Source of the DNA: Selenomonadaceae bacterium
GTDB taxonomy: Bacteria; Bacillota; Negativicutes; Selenomonadales; Selenomonadaceae
Direction of reading: 5' to 3'
NCBI GenBank assembly: GCA_017515635.1
Contig: JAFWFO010000035.1
Coordinates: 28,000 to 91,999 of the forward strand
DNA length: 64,000 nt
In this document: positions 49,154 through 58,068 of the stretch, piece by piece
How the letters are laid out: every line of letters begins with the position of its first letter
How positions within the stretch are numbered: the stretch's first letter is position 1
Position numbers and translations under genes: made by a program
The notes under the pieces: generated by a model
What the model saw: only the letters and a program-made list of their open reading frames with translations
What the model was told of the DNA's origin: nothing
Databases searched by the model: none

Positions 49154-51529
49154 TCAGTCGGGGCGAATGAAATCGCTGATTGAAAGTTTTTTGTTCGGGT
49201 CAAAAATTTTTTCTTCCTCGGCGGGCGGAATTTTTTCGTCGGGGCGAACGGGCGTGTCTTCGTCGAGCGGCTTAAATTCCATGCCGTCGGGCGTCTTCAA
49301 AATAACTTCGAGCTTGTCGCCGCTTGTGACGGGGTCGGCGAAGTCGACGGGAATTCCGTTGACTTTGATGACGAAACTGACGCGGCTTTTCGGCGGGGGC
49401 GGTTTGAAGTTCACGGCAAGAAGCGCGTCCGAAACCATGACGGAATTTTTTTCTTCCTTTTCGTAAATAATATCCGCGCCGTCTTCGATAATCGTGTTTT
49501 CGTTGGAGATTCGCCCGTTGACGCTCAAAAGCATCGTTATCGTCGTCGGAATTTTATATTCCTTGTCGTTGTAAAAAATTTTTATCGCGGAAGCCGTGGT
49601 CTCGTCCTTGAGAATTTCGGCAAGTTTCAAGGCGTCGTTCGGCACGTATTCAATCGCGTCGCCCGCGTGAATAATTTCGTTGATGTCGGCGCGTTCGGCG
49701 TTACAGAAAATTTCGGGCGTGCAGACGTGATGAGATTTCTTGCCGTTCAAAGTGTAGTAAATTTTTTTGCCGGCGGGAGGATAGCCCGACAGTCTTAAAA
49801 CTTCGCCGATTGTGCGCTTTGACTTGGTGTTTAAATCGTCGCCGTCCTGCAACACACGCGTCGACAAACTGACTTCGTCGTTGACCAAAAGTTTCGGCGT
49901 GACGGAAAAACTTTTACCGTTGACGAGCACCGCGAACGTCGGATCAACCGCAATTACGTCTTCGATTTTAAATTGCGGAGTTACGCCGTCTTCGCCGCGT
50001 TCGATTCGGATTTGGCAATTATTTTCCAGCGGCGTTTCGAGCGTGGCGGGCTTGTCGTTCATGGTGATTCGTGCGAACGTGCCCATTGAGCCGGGGAAAA
50101 ATTTTTTCTCGCCGTTCAAAGTAATCATCACGCCGAGACCGGGCTTGCCGTTGAATTTTTTATAATCGAGCCCCGCGCTCAAAATCGCGTCGCTGACAGT
50201 CAAGTCGCGGAAGTGGAACAGGTTCAAATCTTCGCCGTTGATTGTGACATTGAAGAAATGGAAACTGTCGGACGAGGCGATTTTTAAAATTCCGAGCGGC
50301 GTGGCGGCGTCGGGCGATTCGAGTTCTGCGGGAATATTTTTAATTCCTTCGACGTTCGAGGGCGTGCGCACTGCCACACGGTCAAGCGGCAAATTTAATT
50401 CTTGAGCGACGAATTTGTTTAAATCGGGCGTCAAAGCACCGCCGCCGACCAAAAGCAACGCTTGAGGCGGTTCGTTGTTGTTGAGTTCCAAAATCGTGCG
50501 GGAAATTGCTTTGGCGATATTGGCGACGTTTTCGGCGATTGGCGCGAGAATTTCTTCGGCGGTGAGTTCGTAGCCGCGTCCGAGAATATCGCTGAACATT
50601 GCGCTTTCGCCGTTGGTTGCCTTGCGTTTAATTTCTTCGGCGACGTTGAAGTCGAGCAAAAATTTTTGCGAAATTGCTTCGGTGACTTCGTCGCCCGCGA
50701 GCGGCACCATACCGTAAGCGATAACAGATCCGTTTTTGGTGATTGCAACGTCGGAAGTGCCCGCGCCGATGTCGACCAGCACGATATTTAAATGGCGCAT
50801 TGACGGCGGAACAAGCACGTTAATCGCGGCTATCGGCTCCAAAGTCAAAGCGCGCACGTCAAGCCCCGAATAGGCCAGCGCGGTCTGCATTGAGTCGACG
50901 ACTTGTCGCGGCAGGAACGTCGCGATAACTTTTGTTTTGGCGACCTTGCCGCGTTGCCCGATTAAACTTTTCAGCCGAATTCCGTCGAGTTCGTAGTTGA
51001 TGATACTGAAACCGACACAGTAATAAATTTTCGCGTCGATTTTCTTTTCGCTTGTCAGTTGCGATTGAGCGAGCTGAACGGCGGCAAAATTCAAACTGCT
51101 TTGAACTTCGTCGGTTATCAGCCCGTTGACTTCGAGCGTGGCTTCGGCGGTCATGGTGTAAAGCGCACGACCGGCCGCCGCGATAGCCGCACTTTTGAGT
51201 TCGCCGACCTGTTGAGCCAAAAAATTTTTCACGCGAATAATTACTTCGGCAACTTGCGGCACGTCGTGAATTTGTCCGTCGAGCATGGCGCGGCTGGAAT
51301 GTTCAAGACGATACGTGGAGATAACGTTCATTTGTCCGTCGTCGTCCTGTTCGGCGACAATGCCGATAACCGAGCGCGTACCTATGTCGAGCGCAAAAAT
51401 TTTTTCGCGGCCGTCGTTTTTGTAATTTTTTCTGCGTCGACGTTTTGGCGCGTTTGTGTCCGCCGAAACTTTTCTGCGCCCGCGTTTCACGGGAATTTTT
51501 TCGGCGGCGTCAATTTTTTTGTCCGTCAT
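49154..51529 (-). CDS. FtsA-like actin-fold protein with long C-terminal extension
   Basis: 791 residues, about 370 more than FtsA. After a basic N-terminal tail (VKRGRRKVSADTNAPKRRRR) comes an actin-fold core: phosphate 1 KIFALDIGTRSVIGI, an FtsA-type inserted domain, phosphate 2 NIVLVDIGAGTSDVAI and adenosine motif ALLLVGGGALTPDL. From about residue 440 on there are repeated short modules with a shared V(T/N)G-type strand end (for example VLVNGKSFSVTP, YYTLNGKKSH, FVIKVNGIPVDF). No membrane-binding amphipathic tail like that of FtsA is seen. The ATG at 51529 has AAGGAGA. It likely polymerises at the division site or another envelope machine. Confidence 0.85.
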   Translation of the reverse strand: MTDKKIDAAEKIPVKRGRRKVSADTNAPKRRRRKNYKNDGREKIFALDIGTRSVIGIVAEQDDDGQMNVISTYRLEHSSRAMLDGQIHDVPQVAEVIIRVKNFLAQQVGELKSAAIAAAGRALYTMTAEATLEVNGLITDEVQSSLNFAAVQLAQSQLTSEKKIDAKIYYCVGFSIINYELDGIRLKSLIGQRGKVAKTKVIATFLPRQVVDSMQTALAYSGLDVRALTLEPIAAINVLVPPSMRHLNIVLVDIGAGTSDVAITKNGSVIAYGMVPLAGDEVTEAISQKFLLDFNVAEEIKRKATNGESAMFSDILGRGYELTAEEILAPIAENVANIAKAISRTILELNNNEPPQALLLVGGGALTPDLNKFVAQELNLPLDRVAVRTPSNVEGIKNIPAELESPDAATPLGILKIASSDSFHFFNVTINGEDLNLFHFRDLTVSDAILSAGLDYKKFNGKPGLGVMITLNGEKKFFPGSMGTFARITMNDKPATLETPLENNCQIRIERGEDGVTPQFKIEDVIAVDPTFAVLVNGKSFSVTPKLLVNDEVSLSTRVLQDGDDLNTKSKRTIGEVLRLSGYPPAGKKIYYTLNGKKSHHVCTPEIFCNAERADINEIIHAGDAIEYVPNDALKLAEILKDETTASAIKIFYNDKEYKIPTTITMLLSVNGRISNENTIIEDGADIIYEKEEKNSVMVSDALLAVNFKPPPPKSRVSFVIKVNGIPVDFADPVTSGDKLEVILKTPDGMEFKPLDEDTPVRPDEKIPPAEEEKIFDPNKKLSISDFIRPD

Positions 51530-51599
51530 AAAGTTTTCTCCTTGTCGATAAAGGTTATTGCGTTTATTTCGCGAATCAACCAGATAATCCTTTAAAAGC

Positions 51600-51680
51600 A
51601 ATGAGGAATTTGAAATGAGGAATGAGGAATTTAGTTTCCGTTTCAATCATTCCAAATTCCTAATTCCACATTCCTAATTG
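51600..51680. repeat. 7-bp-periodic inverted repeat block (heptad block 3)
   Basis: Units related to ATGAGGA on the left and to AATTCCT or ATTCCAC on the right, both with 7-bp period, facing each other around TTTCCGTTTC. It lies between the divergent FtsA-like and FakA-like genes. Confidence 0.8.
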
Positions 51681-51699
51681 ACCGAAAGGCGGTGCGACT

Positions 51700-52941
51700 A
51701 TGACGGGTAACAGAGAAGTTATTACCGGCGGAGATTTTAAGCGCATGGTTGCCGGCGCGTACAGCGAATTTCTTTTGGAATACGAAAACATCAATGCGCT
51801 TGACGGAGCGGGAACTTTGGCGGGCACACACATTTTGCGGACGATGGGCGCGGCTGTCATGCCTCTCGCGGACGCCAAAGACGATTCGATCGGCGGATTG
51901 TCGCGGCGTGTGGCGACGGCGGCGGTTTTCGGTGCGCGTGGAAATGCGGGCGTTGTCCTCGCGCAAATGTTTCGCGGAATAAGTGCGGGCTTGTCGGGCA
52001 AATACGACGCGACCGGCTCGGAATTCGGCAAGGCGTTTCAATACGGAATTCTTTACGCGCAAAGAGTTATTCCCGAAGAACCTGAGCGGCCGTTTATCGT
52101 TATCGCGAAATCCGTTGCGAAAGGTGCTTATCATGCCGTGCGCGACGGTATGCCGATTGTTGAAATTTTGCTCAAGGCGATTGAATCCGGCGAAGCGGCC
52201 GTTGCAGATTTGGGCTTGACCGAAGCGGGCGCGAACATTATGCTTAGTTTCCTGCGCGGCTGTTTGAAAGGGCTTGACGGGAATTTTGTTTCGCCGGCGG
52301 TGAGTTTGTCGCTCGGTCTCGGCAAACATAAAAATATGCCCGACCCGCGAAATGATTTGGTGCGACCGTATTGCGTTCGTCTGCGCGTGAAAAATTCCAA
52401 AGCGAGCTTGCCCGAACTTGAACGGCAAATGCGCGACTTCAGCAGTTTTTCTATCGTCGAACGATCCAACGGCGGCTTGGATATTCACCTGCACACGGAT
52501 CACGTCGGCAAAACTTTGGAACAGGCAATCGGTTGGGGGCCTCTCAAAGATGTCAAAATCACCAACATGAGCGAAGTACACGCCTTGCCCGTGCACGATG
52601 CGTTGATGAACGTCGCCGCGCTTGCCGTCGCGAAAGATTCCGTCGAGGCGCAAAAACTTCAGGACGCGGGCGCATCAATTCTGGTTTCGGGTTCCGAAGA
52701 GTCTTCGCCGTCGTTGGCTGAAATAATCGGCGCGGCACATTCGGATTTGGCGTCGAGTTATGTTTTGGTTGCGTCGAGTCCCGATTATCGATTGGTGTTC
52801 CGTCAGGCGAAAAGACTTTTGGGCGGGCGCGTCGAATTGGTTTTGGCGGACACGTTCGAGCGGACGATTGCGGCGTTGAAAAAATTTTCACCTGCGTTGT
52901 CGGCGATTGAAAACGCCAAAGTTATGACGGCGGCAATTTAA
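51700..52941 (+). CDS. DAK2/FakA-like protein with altered kinase motif
   Basis: 413 residues against about 550 for fatty acid kinase FakA. The DAK2 part keeps GARGNAGVVLAQMFRGI and the middle part keeps the FakA-type DIHLHTDHVGKTLEQA. The C-terminal DegV-like part ends LKKFSPALSAIENAKVM. The metal-binding NVFPVPDGDTGTN loop has been replaced by ALDGAGTLAGTH, so the aspartates that hold Mg-ATP are not evident and kinase activity is doubtful. The start is ATG behind GAAAGG. It is upstream of prfB, separated by a heptad block. Confidence 0.8.
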   Translation: MTGNREVITGGDFKRMVAGAYSEFLLEYENINALDGAGTLAGTHILRTMGAAVMPLADAKDDSIGGLSRRVATAAVFGARGNAGVVLAQMFRGISAGLSGKYDATGSEFGKAFQYGILYAQRVIPEEPERPFIVIAKSVAKGAYHAVRDGMPIVEILLKAIESGEAAVADLGLTEAGANIMLSFLRGCLKGLDGNFVSPAVSLSLGLGKHKNMPDPRNDLVRPYCVRLRVKNSKASLPELERQMRDFSSFSIVERSNGGLDIHLHTDHVGKTLEQAIGWGPLKDVKITNMSEVHALPVHDALMNVAALAVAKDSVEAQKLQDAGASILVSGSEESSPSLAEIIGAAHSDLASSYVLVASSPDYRLVFRQAKRLLGGRVELVLADTFERTIAALKKFSPALSAIENAKVMTAAI

Positions 52942-52947
52942 AATTTT

Positions 52948-52985
52948 CATTACGCATTACGCATTATGCATTACGAATTAAATTT
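52948..52985. repeat. 7-bp-periodic repeat (heptad block 4)
   Basis: Four CATTACG-type units and one AATTAAA, 7-bp period, in the gap between the FakA-like gene and prfB, ending 15 bp before the prfB start. Confidence 0.8.
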
Positions 52986-52999
52986 AAGGATGTGATTCA

Positions 53000-54107
53000 A
53001 TGCTGGAAGACAGAAAAGCCGAGCTTGTGGCTCTGCGCGACAAATTGAACGAAATGGGGAATTCACTTTGACGTTGCCCGCAAAGAAGAAAAAATCGCCG
53101 AACTTGAATACAAGATGGGCGAGCCGACTTTTTGGGACAACCCCGAATCCGCGCAGAAAATCACGCAGGAACTGAACGACGTTAAATCGGGTATCGAAAC
53201 TTACAAAAATCTTTTGACGAAATTCGACGACGCGCAGATTCTTTTGGAACTTGCGCTTGAGGAAGATGATTTGTCGCAGGAGGCTGAACTTTCGGCGGAA
53301 ATTTCTGCGATTGAACGCGGGCTTGAAAATTTACGGCTTGAAGTCATGCTCAGCGAACCTTACGACGCGAACAATGCGATTTTGACTTTGCACGCGGGCG
53401 CGGGCGGCACCGAGGCTCAAGACTGGACGCAAATGTTGTTGCGAATGTACACGCGTTGGGCGGAACGTCACGGCTTCGAGGTCGAGACGGTTGACTTACT
53501 CCCCGGCGACGAGGCGGGCGTTAAATCCGCAACGGTTTTCATCAAAGGTCACAACGCTTACGGTTATTTGAAATCCGAAAAAGGAATTCATCGTCTGGTA
53601 AGAATTTCGCCGTTCGATTCAAATGCGCGGCGGCATACGTCGTTCAGTGCGTGCGACATCATGCCCGAAATTGATGACGCGGTCGAAGTCGATATAAACA
53701 TGGCGGACGTTCGTGTCGACACTTATCGGGCTTCGGGCGCGGGCGGTCAGCACATCAACAAAACGTCTTCGGCCGTTCGCATGACGCATATCCCGACGGG
53801 AATTGTCGTGCAATGTCAAAATGAACGTTCGCAAATTCAAAACCGTGAACGTTGCTTGAAAATGTTGCGGGCGAAACTTTTTGAACTTGAGCTTGAGAAA
53901 AAAGAACAGGAAATTGCCGGACTCGAAGGCGACCTGAAAAAAATCGAATGGGGCAGTCAAATTCGCTCGTATGTTTTTCAGCCGTACAAACTCGTTAAAG
54001 ATTTGCGCACGGGCGAAGAGACCGGCAACGTGCAAGCGGTCATGGACGGCGAACTTGATCCGTTTATTCGTGCGTTCCTTGCCGCCAAAGCGAATGTAAA
54101 AATCTAG
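53000..54107 (+). CDS. prfB: peptide chain release factor 2, with programmed +1 frameshift
   Basis: Coding is 53000-53068 joined to 53070-54107, giving 368 residues. The first 23 codons end at CTT followed by an in-frame TGA (53069-53071). Shifting +1 at CTTTGAC continues the reading frame as DVARKEEKIAELEYKMGEPTFWD. RF2 landmarks follow: the GGQ motif in GAGGQHINKTSSAVR and the codon-recognition tripeptide SPF in RISPFDSNARRH. RF2 ends translation at UGA and UAA, so low RF2 favours the shift, an autoregulatory loop. AAGGATG precedes the ATG. The gene is intact, not mutated. Confidence 0.96.
53056..53072 (+). promoter_or_regulatory. prfB frameshift signal
   Basis: A Shine-Dalgarno-like GGGG (53056-53059), six bases, then the slippery CTTTGAC (53066-53072). 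In Escherichia coli the spacing is about three bases, so the stimulator here sits further away. Confidence 0.85.
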
Positions 54108-54139
54108 CTTTAAGCTGTAAGCTTTAAGCTCAAAGCTAA
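54105..54139. repeat. 7-bp-periodic repeat (heptad block 5)
   Basis: Five consecutive units related to AAGCTTT, beginning within the prfB stop codon. They are the same unit family as block 1. Confidence 0.75.
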
Positions 54140-54154
54140 TAACGGAGTGTTTAC

Positions 54155-54865
54155 ATGAAAAAATTTTTGGCATTAATAGTCGTCTTGCTTGTGGCGGCGG
54201 GCGCGTTCGCTCAATTCCTCGTGCCCAAAGCTTTGACGAACTATCTTAAAAATAAAGTTGCCGAAGCGACACACGCGCAGGAAGTTTCGTTGACGCTCAA
54301 CGCCATGCCCGGTGCGAAAATTTCTTTGGGCTACGTTGACAGCCTTCACTGCGAAGCGAATTCCGCGACAATCGGCGACCTTAACTTGAAACAAGCGGTG
54401 CTTGACGGTTCGGCGATTCACATTAACCTTGAAGAATTAATTTTTCCGTCCGACGGTATCAGCCGCGAAGAACACACCAACCGCGTTTTGAAGTCGGCGG
54501 GCAGTTTGGAATTGAGCGGAATAATTACGGCGGAAAGTCTGCGCGATTTTCTTGCTCAAAAAGTTGACGCCATTCAAAATCCGCAAGTCGGCATGTCGCC
54601 CGAAGGTATCGCGGCATCCGGCAAAGTCAAAATCCTCGGCAGAGAAGCGGACGTGCAAATCGGCGGACAAATTATCGCCCGCGACGGAGATTTGTATTTC
54701 CAAATTCTGCATTTGAACTTGGAAAACGCGATTTTGCGCCGAATCAATCTTGATAAATTTTTGGGCGACATCAATTTAACCGAAGCCGTCAAAATGCCGT
54801 TCGGTATGCAATTCCGCACGGTTGAGATGCGCAACGGTGAAGCATTCGTCAAAGCGACGCGGTAA
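54155..54865 (+). CDS. LmeA-like (DUF2993) phospholipid-binding secreted protein
   Basis: 236 residues. A signal peptide or anchor (MKKFLALIVVLLVAAGAFA) is followed by an all-beta domain with alternating polar and hydrophobic residues of the LmeA/DUF2993 type (GYVDSLHCEANSATIGDLNLK). The known member LmeA binds phospholipid and supports lipomannan synthesis in mycobacteria; the role here is unknown. The ATG has GGAGTG. It ends 6 bp before the DUF5693 gene, suggesting an operon. Confidence 0.82.
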   Translation: MKKFLALIVVLLVAAGAFAQFLVPKALTNYLKNKVAEATHAQEVSLTLNAMPGAKISLGYVDSLHCEANSATIGDLNLKQAVLDGSAIHINLEELIFPSDGISREEHTNRVLKSAGSLELSGIITAESLRDFLAQKVDAIQNPQVGMSPEGIAASGKVKILGREADVQIGGQIIARDGDLYFQILHLNLENAILRRINLDKFLGDINLTEAVKMPFGMQFRTVEMRNGEAFVKATR

Positions 54866-54871
54866 CTGCCA

Positions 54872-56941
54872 ATGAAAAAATTTTTTTACAATCGAACGTT
54901 GCTGATAATAATCGCCATTGGACTTTTCGCCTCGCTGATTATCGCGGGACAACGTTACGTCGTCGAAAGCAACAACATGCAAGTTGACATGGCGGTTGAC
55001 TTTCGAGACATCGCCGACATTGCCGCCCGAGAAGGCGTCGAAATTGATGACGTGTTGCCGCTGTTGAAAGACGCGGGAATAACTTCGCTTGCGATTTACG
55101 ATTCGACACTTGAGCGGCTCAATCGCGACGGAAAAGTTTTCGCGCTTGACGGCAGCCAAATATTGTCGAATTATCAAAGCGGCACGCTGTCGAATGAACT
55201 TTGGCGGCAGACGATTGAATTCGGCTACATTTCGCCCAATCGCGTCTACATTGTCGGCGGCGACCTTGAAAATTATTACGACACGAAAGAAGCTTTATTT
55301 CAGCGGCTCGGCACGGAACGCGTGAAAATTTTTTCCGTCGGCGGAATTGAAGTTATCGAAGTCAAGGGAAGTTTCGGCGACTTGATGAAAATGCCGCTTG
55401 GTTTGTCCCGCGAAGAAATGAATAAAACTCGCGCCGCAGGTTTCATGATTCTTGCCCGCCCGATGAATTTCCAAAAATGCACGGTGGAAAATATTCAATT
55501 CTTCTTTGATCGGATCAAATATTATCCGATTTCCGAAATTGTTTTCGATGGCCCCGAAGTTCTCGGCGCGTCAAATTTTTTGGACACGACGGCAGAAAAT
55601 TTCACGAAGCGCAATTTAACGTTCGGCGTGATTGAACACTTTACGCAACTGAAATTTTATCCGCAGACGGGACTTTATTACTTGGCGCAGAAAATCGGCG
55701 AAGATCACGTTGCGCGACTTTACGCCATTCCGAAAGACGAACAGCCGAAACTTTTGCTTGACGCGGCGGTTAATCGTTGGTCGACGACGGACAGAGAGCG
55801 CAATATCCGAATCAACCTGTTGCGCACATACACAAAGCCGTTGCCCGAAATGACTTTGCTTGAAACGAATTTGAAATATTTCCGCGAAGTGCATGACGTT
55901 TTGGAGCGCGACGGATTTACTTTCGGCAAGGCGGGCACGTTTGAAAATTATTACCCGAACGTGATTTTGCGCGTGCTGGTTATCGTCGGCGTCGTGGCAG
56001 CGGGCGTGTTGTATCTGTCGTTAATTTCGCGTCGGCTCAATCACAATCCGAAATTCCAGTTGCAACTTTTCGCGGTGCTGGCGATATTGGCGGCGGCTCC
56101 GCTTGTCATGGGGGCGGGCGGCAAAGTTCGATTGCTCGCGGCGTTCTTCAGCGCAAGTTTGTTCCCCGCGTTGGCGATAATTTGGCAACTGGATTTGCTC
56201 CGCGTCATTCAGTACAAAATCCGAATTCAAAACCGCGTAACACGACTGAAAGAAAATTTGTCGACGTTCCAAATCGTGTGGATTTCGGCATTCGCGTTGC
56301 TCGTGACGGGCTTGCTGAGCTTGACGGGCGCAGCGTATCTTTCGGGCGCGTTGTCGGACGTGTCTTATTTCTTGGAGTTTGAAATTTTTCGTGGCATAAA
56401 ATTAACTTTCGTCCTGCCGTTGATTTTGGTTGCCGTCGCGTTCCTGCAACGGTTCAACATCGTCGACGAAGTGCGCAAAAATGTTCCCGCCGTTCAGCAG
56501 GTAAAAGAAATTTTGGACAAGTCAATCACCGTCAAAGCATTTCTTGCGTTGCTGGTCGTCCTCGGAGCATTCGTCGTTTTGATTGCGCGCAGCGGTCACA
56601 CGTCGGGGATGCCGGTTTCGGGCGTCGAAATAAAAATTCGTGCCATGCTTGAACAGTTGTTTTACGCTCGGCCGCGCTCGAAAGAAATTTTCTTCGGTCA
56701 TCCCGCGTTTATGCTTGCGTTCGCGGCGTTCCTGAAAAAATTTCCGAAAATGATTTGTTTCGTGCTGGTAATGGCGGCGACAATCGGTCAAGGCTCAATG
56801 GTTGAAACGTTCGCTCACATGCGCACGCCGATTTTTATGTCGTTCATGCGCGGGCTTGACGGACTGATTCCCGGCGCGATAATCGGCGCGGTGCTGATAA
56901 TTTTCCTGCAAATATTTTTCGGACGCAAACGCGACGATTAA
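54872..56941 (+). CDS. DUF5693-family polytopic membrane protein
   Basis: 689 residues. An N-terminal anchor (LLIIIAIGLFASLIIAGQRY) is followed by an extracytoplasmic domain of about 340 residues (VDMAVDFRDIADIAAREGVEIDD, GITSLAIYDSTLERLNRDGK) and about eight hydrophobic helices in the C-terminal half. This matches the DUF5693 family of Firmicutes, whose biochemical role is not known. It lies directly downstream of the LmeA-like gene and ends in a strong terminator. Confidence 0.82.
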   Translation: MKKFFYNRTLLIIIAIGLFASLIIAGQRYVVESNNMQVDMAVDFRDIADIAAREGVEIDDVLPLLKDAGITSLAIYDSTLERLNRDGKVFALDGSQILSNYQSGTLSNELWRQTIEFGYISPNRVYIVGGDLENYYDTKEALFQRLGTERVKIFSVGGIEVIEVKGSFGDLMKMPLGLSREEMNKTRAAGFMILARPMNFQKCTVENIQFFFDRIKYYPISEIVFDGPEVLGASNFLDTTAENFTKRNLTFGVIEHFTQLKFYPQTGLYYLAQKIGEDHVARLYAIPKDEQPKLLLDAAVNRWSTTDRERNIRINLLRTYTKPLPEMTLLETNLKYFREVHDVLERDGFTFGKAGTFENYYPNVILRVLVIVGVVAAGVLYLSLISRRLNHNPKFQLQLFAVLAILAAAPLVMGAGGKVRLLAAFFSASLFPALAIIWQLDLLRVIQYKIRIQNRVTRLKENLSTFQIVWISAFALLVTGLLSLTGAAYLSGALSDVSYFLEFEIFRGIKLTFVLPLILVAVAFLQRFNIVDEVRKNVPAVQQVKEILDKSITVKAFLALLVVLGAFVVLIARSGHTSGMPVSGVEIKIRAMLEQLFYARPRSKEIFFGHPAFMLAFAAFLKKFPKMICFVLVMAATIGQGSMVETFAHMRTPIFMSFMRGLDGLIPGAIIGAVLIIFLQIFFGRKRDD

Positions 56942-56949
56942 AAAAAATT

Positions 56950-56980
56950 TCCCTCGACAAATGTCGGGGGATTTTTTTTT
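56950..56980 (+). terminator. intrinsic terminator of the DUF5693 gene
   Basis: TCCCTCGAC and GTCGGGGGA pair around AAAT, followed by nine T. Confidence 0.85.
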
Positions 56981-56996
56981 GCAGATAATCGCCGTG

Positions 56997-57025
56997 TTGT
57001 GTAAAAAATTTTTCTGTGCTATCCT
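56997..57025 (+). promoter_or_regulatory. predicted promoter of exbB-exbD-tonB
   Basis: TTGTGT and TATCCT with a 17-bp spacer, 30 bp before the exbB start. No Fur-box-like repeat is evident in the short leader. Confidence 0.5.
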
Positions 57026-57055
57026 GCCGAAAATGATTTGATTGGAGAGATTTTT

Positions 57056-57661
57056 TTGGATGTCGCTGAACTTTTTGCCAAGGGCGGAGCCGTCATGTAT
57101 CTGCTTGCGATTTGCTCGGTCGCCGTCGCCGCAATCGGCATTGAACGTTTCAGATTTTACGCTTACGCCGTGCGTGACAGCGAAAAATTTTTGCCCGCGT
57201 TGAAAGAACGTCTGCGCGCTCAACAGGCGGACGAAATATTAAGCTTTTGCCGCACGGAAAATTCTTGCGTGGGACTCGTGGCGTCGGCGGGCGTCAAAGC
57301 GGCTGTTGCGGGCGAAAACGTCGAACTTGCGTTAAACATTGCTTACGACGAAGAGGCGATGAAACTTCGCGCACGATTAAATTATCTGTCGATGATTGTG
57401 ACGCTTGCGCCGCTTTTGGGGTTGCTCGGAACAATTTCGGGCATGATTGATTCGTTTAACATTTTCAGCTTGCAGGCGGGGCAACCTTTGGCGATAACCG
57501 GCGGAATAGGTGAAGCGTTAATCGCGACGGCAACGGGGCTTTGCGTGTCAATCTTCGCGTTGATTGTCCATACTTACTTCGCGCAGAAACTCGACGAACA
57601 TTTGACGACGCTCGACAAAACGGTCAACATTGTGCTTGCAAATTTGGGAGGTCGACAATGA
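57056..57661 (+). CDS. exbB: biopolymer transport protein ExbB (MotA/TolQ/ExbB family)
   Basis: 201 residues with three membrane helices. It is the stator unit that uses the proton gradient to energise TonB. The family core is APLLGLLGTISGMIDSFN (helix 2) and GGIGEALIATATGLCVSIFAL (helix 3). The start is TTG at 57056 behind GGAGAG; earlier in-frame codons overlap that site. Its stop overlaps the exbD start in ATGA, so the two are translationally coupled. Confidence 0.93.
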   Translation: MDVAELFAKGGAVMYLLAICSVAVAAIGIERFRFYAYAVRDSEKFLPALKERLRAQQADEILSFCRTENSCVGLVASAGVKAAVAGENVELALNIAYDEEAMKLRARLNYLSMIVTLAPLLGLLGTISGMIDSFNIFSLQAGQPLAITGGIGEALIATATGLCVSIFALIVHTYFAQKLDEHLTTLDKTVNIVLANLGGRQ

Positions 57662-58068
57662 AACGCAGAGATTTTCGCGAAAAAACTCAGCCGCTCGTCA
57701 TGATTATCCCGATGATTGACATTATGCTGTTTCTGCTGGTGTTTTTCATGCTCGGCACAATTTACATGGTGCAGACGAATTCCCTGCCCGTGAACCTGCC
57801 GCAAGCGTCGACTGCCGCACAAGAGACGCGCCCGAACGTCATACCGATAACCGTACTTGCAAGCGGCGAAGTTCTTTTCGACAAGGACAGCGAACCAAGT
57901 CAACAGCTCGTCGAAAAAATTCACGCGGCAATTTCGGCGGACAAAGATACAATTTTCGTTCTGCGCGGCGACAAATCTGCGCGTTATGAAAATGTCGTTG
58001 CCGTGCTGGACTTGCTGAAAAAATCGGGCGCACGCAAAGTTTCAATCGCAACGGAGCTGAAACAATGA
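57658..58068 (+). CDS. exbD: biopolymer transport protein ExbD
   Basis: 136 residues. A single membrane helix with the conserved proton-carrying Asp in MIDIMLFLLVFFML (residue 21) is followed by a periplasmic domain with LPVNLPQAS. It pairs with ExbB to drive TonB. GGGAGG precedes the ATG; its stop overlaps the tonB start (ATGA). Confidence 0.93.
   Translation: MKRRDFREKTQPLVMIIPMIDIMLFLLVFFMLGTIYMVQTNSLPVNLPQASTAAQETRPNVIPITVLASGEVLFDKDSEPSQQLVEKIHAAISADKDTIFVLRGDKSARYENVVAVLDLLKKSGARKVSIATELKQ

Noticed and set aside
53000..53071. prfB seen as a gene broken by an early stop
   Set aside because: The CTTTGAC context and the precise +1 continuation are the known RF2 programmed frameshift, so it is functional.
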